NCBI RefSeq assembly: GCF_000247815.1
Contig: NC_021673.1
Span: 105,441,363-105,505,362 of the forward strand
DNA length: 64,000 nt
Source: Ficedula albicollis
Lineage: Eukaryota > Chordata > Aves > Passeriformes > Muscicapidae
Direction: 5' to 3'
Shown here: one piece after another, positions 31,301 through 46,300 of the stretch
How the letters are laid out: each line of letters begins with the position of its first letter
How positions within the stretch are numbered: position 1 is the first letter of the stretch
Notes under the pieces: generated by a model
Told to the model about the DNA's origin: nothing
The model's input: only the letters and a program-made list of their open reading frames with translations
Database searches by the model: none
Translations under genes and position numbers: made by a program

Positions 31301-34300
31301 CTCCTGCACTATTTGGGAATGAGATACTGTAAAAGTAATCAGTTTCCTCCTTTTTATTCATATTATATTTTGAAAGAAATGCAGTAAGTTGACAGCATCA
31401 ACTTTGTCTCAAAACACAAATATTAATCTTACCATTTGGTTTTAGAGATTATGCCTTATGTCTGGGGTTGAGCCTTACTAACCTCAGGGAGATTTGTACA
31501 TGGACTTACAGAGTTCATATGCCCCTAAAAATCAACTCAACATATGGCCCTACTCCAGTTTCACAGTTGTGGTCTGTAAAATAGTATTTTAGGGGCAAAG
31601 GTTTTATCATGAAAACAAATCTGCACAGAAACAAGTAATGCTTGGTAAACAAGGGAAGAGCAGTGAATATAGTCTAGCTGAAGTCCAGGAAGGTTTTTGA
31701 AACTGTTTGCTGTGAGATCTCCATAAGGAAGGCTGATGAATTATTGGCTGGCTGAACAGGGAGGTGGACTGAAAACTGGCTGAACAGCCAGCTCCATATG
31801 GCAGTGATTGGTGGCACAAAGTCTAGCTGGAGGCTGGTAACTAGAGATGTACCCAAGGGGCCAATACTGGGTCCAGCACGGTTTAGCATCTTCATTAATG
31901 ATCTAGATATTGGGGCAGAGTGCATCCTCAGCAACTTCACTAATAACAAACTGGGAGAAGTGCCTGACTCATTAGAGGGCACTGCCAAGCAGAGATCTCA
32001 ATGGGCCCAAGAAGTGGACTGACAGGAACTCCATGAGGCTGAACAAGGAGCACAAAGGTCAGCCATAGGGGAGGAATGAACCCAGGTGCTGGTACAGGCT
32101 GACAGCTGACTGTGGAGTGTTGCAGAAAAAGGACCTAGAGGTCCTGGTGGACACCAGGTTGACCATGAGCCAGTAGTGCGTCCTTACAACAAAGGCAGCC
32201 AGAGGGAGTGGACACCAGGTTGACCATGAGCCAGTAGTGTGTCCTTGCAACAAAGGCAGCCAGAGGGATCCGGGGTTCATTAGGAGGAATGTTGCCAGCA
32301 GATTGACAGAAATTATTCCCCTCTGCTCACCACTGGAGAGGCCACACCAGGAGGACTGCATCCACTTCTGGGCACACCACTTGATATTCTAGCATTCAAA
32401 GACCTATACACACTTGCATATTTATATATATACACACAAGGAGATGGCATACATAAATCCTGTTATGTGAGATTAAGCTATATTTAGTGCTAGAGATCAA
32501 AAGAGGGGAGCATGCAGGAAATTACAATTCTATTTTTTAATTTTAAATTTCATAGTAAGAGGAAGTGTGAGAATACTCCAGACAAGAGTCAACAGTAATT
32601 CCTACGTGCCTAATGCATAGTTTTTTTGCATTAGACATTGCAGATGTCTCTGCTCATGAAAATCCCTACAGGCAGTGTGAAAGAAAGAGCCTCCAGCACA
32701 GAACTATCAGTCCTAGCCAACTTTGATTTTATCATGTATACAAAAGGCTAATATTAAGTCAATATGAAGTACTTGAACAAGGTCATTTTCTTCAGCTATT
32801 ATAGCTTTTTCTGTTTTCCTTTCTGCATGTTCCTCTAGAGTTTCAGGTTTGCAATATATTGACCTCATAAATACAAGTATTATTCCTGGAAACAAGCAGG
32901 ACAGTATTCCACTGGGAAATGAGAAATCTAATCAGAGTTGTTTTTTACTTTAATTGTTTGTGATAAATCCCATACAATGCTGCAGTAAAGGTTAGAAAAG
33001 CACATCACACATTTCTAGTATAAATCAAGGCACCAGCCTGACTTCCAACATGACATTAATCTTGTTCTGAGGTAAATATTACTCAGAAGACAAATATTGC
33101 TCAGAAGCCATCCTGCCCTATGGAAACAGCTTGACATTGTTTTTTGTGTAGATTTGACCAGCCACAATGGAAGGGAAGCTGTCTGTACTCTTCATGAGAG
33201 CCATGCACAGTATTGGCAACAGACCTCATTTCTTCCAGTCAGATATGAAAAAACACAACTGTTGACCAGCCTGTATACAAGCTTTGTTAAATAAGAAGTT
33301 ATATTGTTCTCTGGTTGCAATGATTATGGCTTAGATCTCAAGGATCTCCTTGAAAGAAATCACTAAAACTGATCCCAATAAAAATATTCTTAAATCAAGT
33401 TACTCACCCTTTTTCTCAACCTTGATGCTTTGGAGAGCTTCAGGAAAGTCAGGTGTGGTTTGAAGTCCTTACTTCCTGAAATGTCGAGATTCATTTCAAT
33501 AAAGCATTCTTCCACAGCTTCTGGAAAAAGATAATATAAAAAAGAAATTGGTGACAGCAAGCATTCTTCCACAGCTTCTGGAAAAAGATAACATAAAAAA
33601 GAAATTAGTGACAGCGGGGAGGTAGGGAAAAAATATTTACAGGGAGGCTAGACAAAAAACCACTATCCCTGCCTTGAGCAAGACAGTTAAAACATACCCC
33701 AGGTAACCAGTTGCTGCACACCACAGGCAACAGAAAAAATTGAGAACAGTACTCAAAACCAAAGTTCTGCATGACGTACAGACATACGAGGTAAACCTGA
33801 GACTGGATCCAAACTTCTGTGTTCACAAAACAATTCCTTCTGAATTCACAAACCCCCTATCAAATGGTGAGCTCAAGAAAGCATCTGCCCATGGCAGCCC
33901 TGCCAGGAAGGAGATAGGCAGTGGCCACAGCTAGGGTCTGTGGCAGAACATTCTCCCCAGTTACTGCAAACAGCAATGTGAGAAGCAGAGTGCTTCCAGG
34001 AAAAAGAAAAAAAAGCAGCTAGATTCCCAAAACTACTACAACTCCACAGCATTTAAAGCAATTCAGGGGGAAACATCACACAAACATAATACTCCTTCCC
34101 CAGATACAAATGTAATACAAAGTGTTTATGATGGTATTGTTTTAAAACCTTCAGCCATGTATTTATAAAGGCATAAGGTTTCATCCTTCGTGGAAAAGTG
34201 TCTGTGAGTAACTCCAAGATTTATATTCTTCAAGGCCTTTCAGCTAAGGATTTTAATGACAAGTCCAACCAAGCTGAACTGTTCTTGGCTTTCATGAACT

Positions 34301-37300
34301 TTGGGGATGAGTCTCAAGCATGGCAAGGTAAGGTTTGCATGAGGCAGATCCCTACAAGTCTGGCAAAACCAGAAGATGTCTTGTTCAACAGTTGTGCTTA
34401 AACAGTAAGAAGTAATTCCAAAATTACACTTAAAGCCTTGGCTAAGGCTGGAGTACTCCCCAACAATTTTTCTTACTGACAGATCTTTATACCTTGTTTG
34501 TATAAAGCAGATAAAACAGTGGTGGGGGGAAGGAGGGGGAAAAAAAAAAAAAAATCAACATTATAAAATGGAAACCTGCAGCATTTATGGCTCTTCCAGT
34601 CAGATCCCCCCCACTTTGACCCCTTTGTTACTGCTTAATTGCTTCAGCACTGGAAGGAGGAGATTCAATGTTTAAAGTGTGTAAAAAGTAGCATATGATA
34701 TACCTGATGAGTGCCTTGTTTGAAATCTCCCTGCTTCCATTTTATTTTTCCACCCATCAGAAAATTTGACTACATGCATGTTCACTAGTTCAAATGTTCA
34801 AATGCCATATGCATTTGTACTGAGACCAGGTCTCTGGCTTGGCGTTCAGCTAATTAATAGTTTAAAATGTTTCTTCTCAGAGTATTTATGAAGGAACAGC
34901 TGCTGGGGCTGTCTGATCACTTTGCCAAGGCAACTGCTTTTTATATTTTCCATCTGGAAAACACAAATAATAGGATCCAGTTGCCCAAACAAGCATCTAA
35001 TGTCCTTTTAGATGCCCTACAGGATGTCCACCTGGCCTCCAGCTGCTGCTGCTGCAGAAGGAACAGCCTGTCTGTAGGTCCAGTGTGAGTGCTGCAAATA
35101 CCTTAGGACACCTGAAAATGGTCCTTCTAGGTGATTATGGTTAGGTATCAAACAACCCCTAAAATACCCCTGGTACTTTGTCAAATAGAACACATTAACA
35201 TGAAGAATTTCTGCCTATTAAGTCTTTTTGCTCCCATGTCAGTTGGTCAAAGCACGGCAAGCCTTGGAGAGTAAACACAGTAGAAGAGTGGCTAAGCTCC
35301 TTCTAGAAAAAAAAAAAACAAAACAAAAAACCCTTCCATATGCATCATCCAGCATATTATCTCCCCTAGCTGCACGAAAAGAAACCAGGTGGATATTAAC
35401 CTAAGAAAGAAAATCTGAAAAGGGCATCTCCTCTGGGTTACCAACCAGCACCAAGCCTACAGAACAGCAGGAAGGGGTTCTTACTACAAGGTCAAGGTCT
35501 TAGTGCCATGAGCAGGTTTTCATCAAAAAAGCAGATGATGGAAAGAAGGTCAAGGCCAGCAATCATCTTCAAGAAGTCAGTATAGGAACAAGGCTCCTGA
35601 ATGGTGTTTCCTGCCTATGCCAGGTTGGCACTCAGTTTTCCAGACATTGTCTTCTCTAGCTCATTTGAAAATATCCTACAAAAGTTCCAAGACATCTCAA
35701 GCAGTATCTTTTTTCCAAAGTGGATGAGGTCACAGCAGCAAGATAAACTCAGTAGTGCTCAGTATTTACCTATCAATTGCAGTTAATTGATCTAGAGATA
35801 GGTTAACTCTCCACTTTGAAACTCAAGTCCATAATGTAGGACCAAAACCAGACAGATGGCCAGTCACCTGGCTAATGTCAGGAACACTTCAGAGGCTAAA
35901 ATACTTCATTAGAGCAGGCAGAACTCAAACTTGCTGACAAATCATCAATAAGGGCATGATGAGGCAGAGAGAGCTGACAGGAGTGCCTTGACCTTCACCA
36001 GCTAAATCATTGGCCCATCATGCTGCTCGAAAAGATAGCATTTAAAATTCACACCTAGCTCATGACAACCAAAAATATTGACTAAAGGGTAAGAGGGAAA
36101 AAAATACCTATTCATCATATAACAATTAATTTGCTGAGAGAGGGGAAGACAAAAACCTATCTCTTTGGAGACGTCATTGAAAGGATAGACTTTGATATAT
36201 ATTTGCATAATTCCCAGACTCATTAAGTTTTAGAAATGGTCAGAAGTTATGCAGAATAGAACAATACTGGAAGCTACAACTCTCTGAATAGCAAAATCAT
36301 TGGTAACAGAGTTAACAGCTTGAAAACTGGCAGCTTGTCTCCCAGTCAAGGAATTATTTCAGGCAATCAGTGAACAATCACATTGCATTAAAAACACAAG
36401 TATTGGCAGAATATTCTCAGAGCTTGCAATCAAAATTTTTCTCCTCTATCTAATTAAGGGGTCCAGATCAGAAGTTAGATACTATGTTTCCTAAATCCTG
36501 AAGATGCAAGTTATCCAGGCACAGAATATAGACGATCTGCCACCCACTATTGCAATGACTTTTAGAGCTAATGCAGGTCCAAGGTGATATCTAAAGAACA
36601 TTACAGCACACACTCTGTAGAACCAAAATTAAACACTTCTGATGGTGATAAAACAGCATGATAAAGATTGATCTTGTATGGTATGACTCATTGGGAACAA
36701 AATTCTCAGGCAAGACAATGAGTCCAGGGAACACCAATCACTTTAAGATGATGTGTGAGATACTCATTTCTGTATCTTTCAGGAGTGAGGAAAGAGCCAA
36801 GGCAGTGCTGTCAAAACAGCAAACAAGGCATTAAGAGTCAATCAGCCCCTTATTTCAATGGCACTGAATAGTATATATGCTGCAGGCAGGCATGTACCAA
36901 ATAGGATCTTGTAGGAAATTGCATCATCTGCCTTCTACTTTGTTAACTTGTAGTCAAGATTATTTCCAGTTAAAGACTTATGAAGAAGCAGTTTGTGCAT
37001 GGGCAAGTTTGTTGAGGCTGTAATCCTAATAAGTAGGGACAACATCAGAGTACTTTCAACAGAAGCACAGCTGTTTTGAGTCAAAATTAGCTTTGGGATG
37101 TATGGAACAAAAAGAGAAGCAAAGGCCAGAGTCAAGCAAGAAGTAATGGATCATGAAGTGGCTAGCTTTACATAGCTGAGGCAAAGAAGCTATTCATAAA
37201 AAGCACCCTCTGTCTAGTTATAACACTGAATACTTAAGAGATAAAATAAACAGGAGGATAAGAGAACAGACCTCTTATATCAAAGTTGAGAACCAGAGGT

Positions 37301-40300
37301 CAGAAATAACATCAACAAAAAGAAAAACATACTGCTCTGTGAATCATATTCTTTGAAGTCTACAGTGTCTTTGCATGCCTCTTTAAAAAGCATTAATTGA
37401 GCTATGCTTCCTTTCTGCTTACTATGAAAATGGCAAGGAAAAATAATGTATATTGATTATTTCTGTTCTGTTGGAATAGAAGCCCAGGACACAGATCAGG
37501 TTCTGCATTGCAGGCTAAAGCAGGTTCTAAAAGCAGAACTGAGTAGGGAGGAAGAAGAGAGTATCAAGCCCCTCTGAAACTGTACTTAGGTGCAGGTAAG
37601 CAGATCAAAGGTCTGGAACATCTCAAACCCATCAGTGCTTTGGGAAATTAGAGCAGAGGACAAGCTATTCTTACACTTCTGTTTCATCTTCTACAGTGGA
37701 AGCAAGAGACTGATTTGCTGGTGCTACACATGCATATGCAGAAAAACACTGATTTTTGCCACCTCACATCCCAGAGGCACTTGTAATTTCATGCATATTC
37801 CAGTTTAAAGGAAGTTCTTGTATGCTCAGCTGGGGCCAACACTTAATAGGCTTTCAGGTTATTAGAATGAACAGAGCCTCAGTTGGAGGTGTTGCTTTCA
37901 ACACTGTGCACACCTCAGGCCTGTGAGATCCCAGCTGCAGGGCAGGTTGAGTTAGCCTTGCTGGATGATCTTTGCATCAGTGTCTGTGCATCTCACCTGT
38001 CCCGGAGGACAATACAGACTACCTGTTTTAGGCCTATTGCTCTGCAGGAACCCAGTTTTCAGCTTCATATTTAACAACTAAGAAAGAGGAGATGAGAGGA
38101 AAGGCAGTACATCACAGTCATGCACAACAGCTTGGGACAGTGCTCCTGGGAGCGGATGGACTCTACAAGCTGGTTTATCACAAGTGCTAGAGAATGAGGT
38201 TTTGTACTGACCTGCAATTCTGTTCAGCATTTTCTGGTCTTCCTCCAACATTTTCACATATAGCACTTGGTTATTAAACTCTCCAATCCCATGGAATGTC
38301 AAGTTAAGGTCTTTACCCTGCAAGATGTCTTCCACTTTAGTCTTGCTTTGCTTCAGTGCCAGAACAGCCCTTAAAAATAATCAATATAAAAATGCTGAAA
38401 GTTATGAGGGTTTTACATATGGAAATATTGTTTTATTTTTAATACCAGTCAATATACCTGATTTTGACCACTCTGCAGTGCTATGCAAAGCATCACATAT
38501 TTCACTGCTAATTCTTTTGTAACAGTTAGAAGATTTCAAATGCACTACATTTCTCTCTTCAACCTTAGTTTATACATTAGAAGTGAGTTTTGTTACTGAG
38601 CATTCAAAATATTAACATTCCAGAAAAGCTCTGAACATATGCTACTGAAGAATCAAAAGGGATAAAACTAAAACTATAATTGTGTCATGTAGTTTAAAAC
38701 TTTATCACTGTCATTTTCAACTGGTTGACTAATTTTATTCTTAAACTAAAACAAATTCATTCTCCCATCTGAAGCACAATTAGCATTTTCCTCCATTATA
38801 TCCTCCTATTCCAGGCTAGGTAACAAAACGCCAAATTGATGGTTTTGTTTTCACCTCTGTGTCCCATGTTAATAAAGCTTAGATATGCACCTTGCTGTGC
38901 ATGGAAATCTCAAAAAAGTGAATTATCAAAAGACTGTAGTACTTGAAATTAATTTTTTTTTCTTAAAGACACAGAAAAAGTATAAAAATTAAACTCCTAA
39001 ATGTGGACACCAAGGACTCCAGTAATTTAATACCATCTGAAGTTTTGCAGGTGTCCATGCCCTTCTTTGCCCTGGTGTCTCAGGAAGGGGCATCCTGTCA
39101 GTCTTCAGAGTTTGACCAGAAGCCTTCTACTAAGGATTCACACTTCTAATAAACTACTGCAGGACACCATCCCATAGGTTACTGGGCCTGCAGCCACATC
39201 TGCTTTATTTTTACACCTAGAACAAGTTTTGACTGCATTCATTCTACTCTCTAAGAATCTTAGACCTGTGTAAAATCCAAATAGAAACCAGGCAGTAAAA
39301 CCCACATAGCACAAACTAATCCCCTTTAAAAAGGGGATTTAAAGCATGTTTAATACATGCAGGGGCCACTTCAGCCAACATTATGAACAATCCTCACTAC
39401 TACATTGGACTTACTTCAGCTTTAATGGCATAAGAGTAGTTTCTTTCCAAGAATCATGGGGACTCAGCAGATAAAGATATAGCAAGGACAGGACTGAAGT
39501 TGGAAAGAGTGAACTCTTTGCAGAGGATTATAATTTTTTCCACCTTAAAAAGCACAGCTAACCTAGCCTTTCATTTAAATTTATAATGCCTAAGCAAAAA
39601 TTAAATACTGCTGAGACAACTTCTCCCATCAAATGGTTTTCTGTTGCAAGGGACTTTAAATATCCTCTAGTTCCTACCATGGGTAGGGGCACTTTCCAGT
39701 TAACCAGGCTGCTCAAAGCCCCATCCAAACTGCTTGAATTCTTCCAGGGATGGTCTATCCACAACTTCTCTCTGTTCAGGGCCTCATTGTAGTAAAGAAC
39801 TTCTTACCAGGATCTAATCTAAACCTGCCTTTTTCCATCTTGAAGCCATTTCCCCTTGTCCTATGTCACTGTAAGAAGTTCTGCTCCAGCTTCTGCCCTG
39901 AGATTTGGAGATGCCTCCCTCCCACTGTGGGGGGCTGGGCCAGCTGTATCAGCAGTGCTGCTAGCTTGAGATGTGAGGAATAGGTAAGCTCAAGGCAGTC
40001 TTTCATATGATAGCACAGAGCAGCAGCCACTGAACTTCATCTAGAAGAGCTATGGAGGTAGGCAAAAGATACAGGATGAAAAACATTTGGCAAGGATGAT
40101 CTGCTTATACATTATGTATGCCCATAACTTTTACATTACAGACACATCCACTCAAGTTCATCAAGACTACTTAGCTCCACTCACCTCCCCAACCAGACAT
40201 TTGGCAAGGATGATCTGCTTATACATTAGGTGCATCCATTACTTTTACATTACAGACACACATCCACTCAAGTTCATCAAGACTACTCAGCTCCACTCAC

Positions 40301-43300
40301 CTCCCCAACCAATTGATTCCCATTCTGATTGCTGCTCTCAACTAGCTTCCTATCCTCTTGGATGTCAGCCTGCCCAGTCAGCAGGGCTGGCACAGCATTT
40401 TATGGGTCAATTACTACACACTACCTTCTGCATGTCTCCTTAGCCCATAGAACACTCCTATTTTTTTCCCCCTCAGACCCTCCAAAAAAGTCTCTGGAAT
40501 GAAAAATAAAACAGGCAATTTTAAAATAAGGTGCATACAAAGCTGTCATATGCATCTTAATTCATGCTTAACTGGTGCTGCCTGTATGGGCAGAAGAGGT
40601 TTTTTCTAGTCATGTTGGGTTTTTTTGACACCTTTCCAGCTGGGCATTCTGCTTCACACCCAAGCAGATCCTGTGTGACACTCATATGGTGTTGAGGCCT
40701 GTTTTCATTCCTGTGCTGGGAGAAAGGGCTGTTCTCACCAGGTTCCCACCTCTACCACGTGATGCCTTCCCAGGCACATAAGGGCCTTTCCTTTCTGCCT
40801 CCTCATGTCAAGGAGTTCCAGGTTTCCCAGTGTGGTACAGTAAGATCAGACTTAGAGAGAAAACTGCAGACTGGCATTATTTTCTGGACTTTTCTATCAA
40901 TCCTAGCCTTCCTGACCACAGGGTAGCTTTCCTCAGTCATCTGTCAATAGCTCCATCTTAATTCACAGGGCCCCAGGGACAGCCCACAGCTTGAACAGGA
41001 GAGCAGCTCGGGAAGGAACTAGCAAATTTTTATGTTTGTTTTTTGTTTTCTTCTTAATGCAACATTTCAACAGCTAACATTTTCCAGCTAATGAAAGTAT
41101 GGCTGATCTGAAAAGCTGTGGGTTCTCAAAAGACAGCAGCTCAAGGAAGTTTACATCTCTTGAGCTAATTTGTAGTAGCAATGCAGTAAGAAAGCAGTAA
41201 TACTGTTTACAACCACACAGCTTTTTCTCTTCACTCCGTGGCAGATAAGAAAATTTCAATCTCTGATGCATCACAGCTAGCTTTTGTAAAAATCTTTCCC
41301 CACAGGTACTGAAAGCAAGCCAGAAACAGATCAAAAAAACTTCAAGAGAAATTGTGTGTAGGCTCTAATAAAACATAATGATTCACAATAGCAGCAGTAA
41401 GGCTACCACATTTACAGAAAAATTAGCTGCTCTTGAATTTGGCAGGATTCTTACTTTTTCACTTCTTCTTCTGTTCCCAGATGAGCTACTATTATAGTAA
41501 GGTGCATAGTTTGAACAGGAAGAAGAGCTCTTGACAGGTCAGGCTCTTTAGAGAATATGAGTTCTTGAACATCTTCAATTCTGTCCAAAACCTGCAGTGG
41601 AGTAAACAAAAGACAGAGAAATAAATTTTCATTTTGGAATGCCTATATATTACGGAAAAATTCAGGATGCTGAAGCTTTACACACCCAAAAATCCAACTC
41701 AGTGTTTAAGCCAGGAATCCACAAAGCCAACTTCCTCTCCTCCCCATCCCAGATCGATCATACAGCAACTTTCATTTTCATATTTAAATTTTCAGGAGTT
41801 GATTTATCTCCTTTCCTTCTTTAAAGTCTACAGGCTACATTCATAGTTCTCCTGTGAACCAGAAGCCCTAGATCTTAAAGTAGGTGTGAATCTGACCCCA
41901 AGCATGTTAGATTAAAGCTCACAGCACTGCGTAAATATTAATGTGATCTCCATGCAGTTGTCAGTTGTTAATAGACTGTAGAAATTGAATAGCATTTCCA
42001 TAATTAATTTTACACCATTTTCTGATTACAAGTTTGATCACAGATGAAACTGATATCCCTTCCCTAAAAGGAAAATATAGCAGCAAACAAAGTAGAATGG
42101 GTAAACATGCTGTTTTTTCTGAGCTAGTGTTTCTTAGAACTGCGTGGCCAGTTCCTGGCTCTTGTGGATCTATCTGTGCCTTTACACAATTGACTTCAAA
42201 GATTCTTTTTTTCCAATATGTGCTGTTAAGGTTTATAAGCCAGACATGGGAATGGGCAGGAGAGAGAAGAATTCATTCCCACAGGTACTAAGCATCTGGC
42301 AGAAGCCCAAGTTACAGAGAAATCATTTACAGATTTTCAGAGCAACCTCTGAAAATTAAATTAAACTCTGAAAAATCTCACTTGCCAAACTCTGCCTTAC
42401 ATGCCTAGGTGCTCACACATGTTAGAGCTCCCCTTTACTCTTACATAGATGGCAACAGCTGGGTCAATATGCTTTTATTTTGCAATCTTTTTTCATAAGC
42501 CATTATCCATCCTAGTAAATAGTCCCACAACCTGCACATCAGAAGAGATTAGCATAGCAAGTTCTCAGTAAACATGAGGATAAAAGCCACACACAATTGA
42601 AATAACCATCTGAAGATACAAACTCCCTGTATTCACGAGCCCTTACAGTACATTTGTCACTGTGACAAACACATCACTGACTAACATTAAGTTAATTCCT
42701 ACTGCAACTGAAGCACAATTTATTGCTGCCTGCTATTTATAGCCTATGTTTAGATTGTGAAAACATTGAGCAGGAATCAAGCCATCAAGCTGTCTGACCA
42801 CACAAACTACAACCTTTGCTTCAACAGACTAGGCTAAGTATTAACAGTAATTCTACAAAAGAGCCTCCTGTTGTTCTCCCTTACTCAATCCTTCCAATAA
42901 CATCCTTCAAATAAGAAGACCCCTTTTGCATTTCAGTTTGAGGCTTAGACATCTGGAAAGCTGAGTTTGAGTGAAATTTTCTCGCATAAATATTTAACCA
43001 TGACAGAGGATTGTTAATGTCTTTTCTTACCTTCACAGAAATCCTTCACAACTTCCTGCTCCCACTCCCATGAAAACAGTCTACCCTACACTTTTTTTGG
43101 TGCATCAGTCTTTAGCACTCTTCCATAAATGCTGTGTAAGTCATGGGATAGCTGGGAGTTTTTTGGGAAGTGAGGGGCAGGAAGGAAGCACTTAAAATGG
43201 AGTACTGAAAGCCTGAGACCATAACATTGTTAGATTTAATCCACTCCAGCCTCCTGGAGCACTGCTTCGACACAGAGCACAAAGGGCTGTGCATCCACCA

Positions 43301-46300
43301 GGACTGGAACAGGACTTTTCCTTTATCCTCTTGAAAGGCAGAAAAATGTTGACAGCCCTAGGCCCTACCATCTAGAGAGCCCTCTTAAATAATTAAGGTA
43401 AAATAATTATTCCCAAAACACTAACAGCAGATTTTAAACCCTTCTGTAATAGACAAGGTCTATGGAATAGCAGAAAATCAAGTTGTATGGTCAGTGAGGT
43501 CAGAAACATCTTTTTTAGAGGTAAAAGCATCTAAAATTGTCAAAACACCATTAGATGTGCATGTACATGTGTGTACACACACACACACACATTTGTTCAG
43601 CAGGTCCAGGGAGGCGATTCCACCCCTCCACTCCATTTGGTGAGATCTCACCTGTGGTGCTGCACTGGGCTCTGGGGCCCCCAGCACAGGAAAGAGATGG
43701 ACTTGTTGAGGTCAGTCCAGAGGAGATACACCAAGATTACTAGAGGGATGGAGCACCTGTCCTGTGAGGAAAGGCTGAGACAATTGTTTAGAAAAGAAAG
43801 GGCTTCAGAGTAACCCAATTGCTGCCTTTCAGGACCTGAAGCAAGACTACAAGAAGGATGGAGAGGGACTTCTTACAAGAGCATGGAGTGACTGGACAAG
43901 GAAAAAGTGGATTCAAGCTGGAAAAAGAGAAGGTGTAGATTAGATATTAGGAAAGAATTACTGATTGTGAGGGTGGTGAGGTACTGGAACAGATTGCCCA
44001 GAGGTTGTGGATACCCTATGCCTGGAAGTGCCTGAGTCACTTGGTCTAGTGAAAGGCATCTTCACCTATGGCAGGGGGGTTGAAACCAGATGACCTTTAA
44101 GATGCCTTCCAACTCAAACCATTCTAAGATTTCCTTACTCACACATGCCAACCTTACAGTGCTGCTCTCTTCAGTGTTTCTTTCAAGGCCTGACAAAGGA
44201 CTGTCTCAGGTCACTGCCACCCTTAAGGGTAGCACTTAAGAGGAGCACAGACTAAGAATATCTTGGGCAGAGCATCCAACCAGGGATGTCAGAGCAGCCA
44301 GATTAACAGAGCTGGCATGAGCACAGGGAAACATGTAAGAGTAGAATAAGAGAGAAGAAAAGAAAAAGAAGGAAAAGGCATTCATTTGGCTGCACAGGAT
44401 GTGGTCCCAGGCCATATATTAAGACATTCAAATCTCATTAAAATAGCAGAATAAGTTAAGCATTCATGACCCTTCAAGCTGTTCCATGATCTCATTCCTC
44501 AGATGGCAGGAAACTTTCTAGTTTCCAGCTTAGATTTATTCTTTGCCCACTTCATACCCATTTGTACATCTGCCAACATTGTCTTCAGCTTACACAGTTA
44601 TTTTCCCTTCCTGGCATTTATCTTCCTGATGTGCTCTGCACTTTTGTTCACCTCTCAAAAGCCAGTCATATGTAGGAATCACTAAAGTCATACGAGGCCA
44701 TCCTCCAGATAACCTTCAAAGATCATTCTGCTCAAGAAAAAGCCAGAAAAAATAATTGCCTACCAAGAGGAAGGCACCTTTGACATCTGCTTCTAACACA
44801 TGCACAAGTGTTTTTACACTTAACTTAGACAAAAACAAAAACTCAGAAGCCTGCCAAAGCAAACTACTGTACTGCAACTGCTTGTCACACTGGGTGAAAA
44901 ATAAAGGAAAAATTCTGTAGACCAGCTACATCAATCCTACTTAATTGTTGCCTTTCAGCAGCATAAATAGCCATGCCAGATACCACATGAAAGCTTAAAT
45001 CAGGGAAAAAAAACCGAATCAAATTATATATTGCAACAAACAATATCTATTTGGTTTATTGGAAACTGCACCATAAACTACTAGCAGAAGCAGAATGTTG
45101 TATTCCCACTCTGTTCATACAAGTTAATATTCAGGTTTTGTCTTTTACATTTCCTTTGTAGGAAAAGATACCAAGATACATATATCTAATATAAATATTA
45201 ATAATTTACACAATTTATATACAGCTTCTCCATTCTTCCATGCTAGCTGGGCACAGTAGTTTTTGATTCAAATTAAGACTTTCCCCTGCCTGTCTCTGTC
45301 AGGTGGAATAGTCTGTTCATTGTCTTGGCATCTCAAGGCTTTTCTTTCTCTTCATAATACCTTTGAGTACATAGTCATCTGCTGCCCCTAGATAAAGGGC
45401 ATGGGGCACGTCCCACTTCACAATGCTGCTGTTCCACCATGCTGGAACAGAATCCCATCCGAGCTCCCTCGGGATAACAGCAGACACTGGGAAAAGGTGA
45501 GAGCTCTGCTTTTGCACACCTTGAGCAGCTGCAAACAAAACATTGCCATCAGCAGGTCACAGTTGTCTGTGAAAGGCTAAAGGGTAAAAAAACCTGTCCA
45601 TAAAGGCACTGACAGTGCTGATTTGGGAATGAGACATGCCATATTCTTCTTTCAGAAAGCTTTATAGGAGCTTCAATATTCATTGCAACAGAATGGGAAT
45701 AAGTAGTTCAAGGTGAGCTAGTATCTTCCCCTTTCTTTACAAGTACAAAGAGTTGTGCAGAAGATATGCAAGACTCATTTGAAGCCCCTAACTGGTAAAT
45801 CAAGTGTGAAATTTGTCTTTCCAGCTATTGTATAATCTTTGGAATTTACTTCCATGGATCATAGTACAGGGCCTGTAGCAGCCAAGCCCTACAAGAATAT
45901 ATGATATATTTCAGAAGCAGCATTTACTGAGTTAACTGGAAGGCTTTAGGTCCCCCAAACAGCCACTAGAAGAGAATATGTCTATTTTTATCTCCACTGT
46001 TCTCTGCACCTTGGTTCAACATTATGGAGGTGAAGTGATCTGTTGCTTTTTCCAACACTGCGTAAACACACCTTGGTTCAACATTATGGAGGTGAAGTGA
46101 CCTGTTGCTTTTTCCAACACTACGTAAACGTGGGAGTCACAGAATACAGCACACCTTGAAGTATGAGCATACAGACTGCACACAGGGGTTCTTGAATTAA
46201 CCATCTATCTAGGATCTCAGGACAAATTTACTAGTCCTAATAAAAGATGGATGAAAGGTGAATAAAAACCAGATCAATTCTCTATAATCTTCGGCAGAAA

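Larger units (their letters stand above)
28379..33407 (-). other. AKAP7-like intron
   Basis: It begins gtgagta at 33407 (minus strand) and ends at the acceptor at 28379. It holds a 373-bp tandem duplication (29198), a CR1 fragment (31640) that itself contains a duplication, and nothing coding that I recognise. Confidence 0.7.
38370..41454 (-). other. AKAP7-like intron
   Basis: It carries a CR1 3' fragment (39640) and a 115-bp tandem duplication (40083). No coding sequence recognised. Confidence 0.7.
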
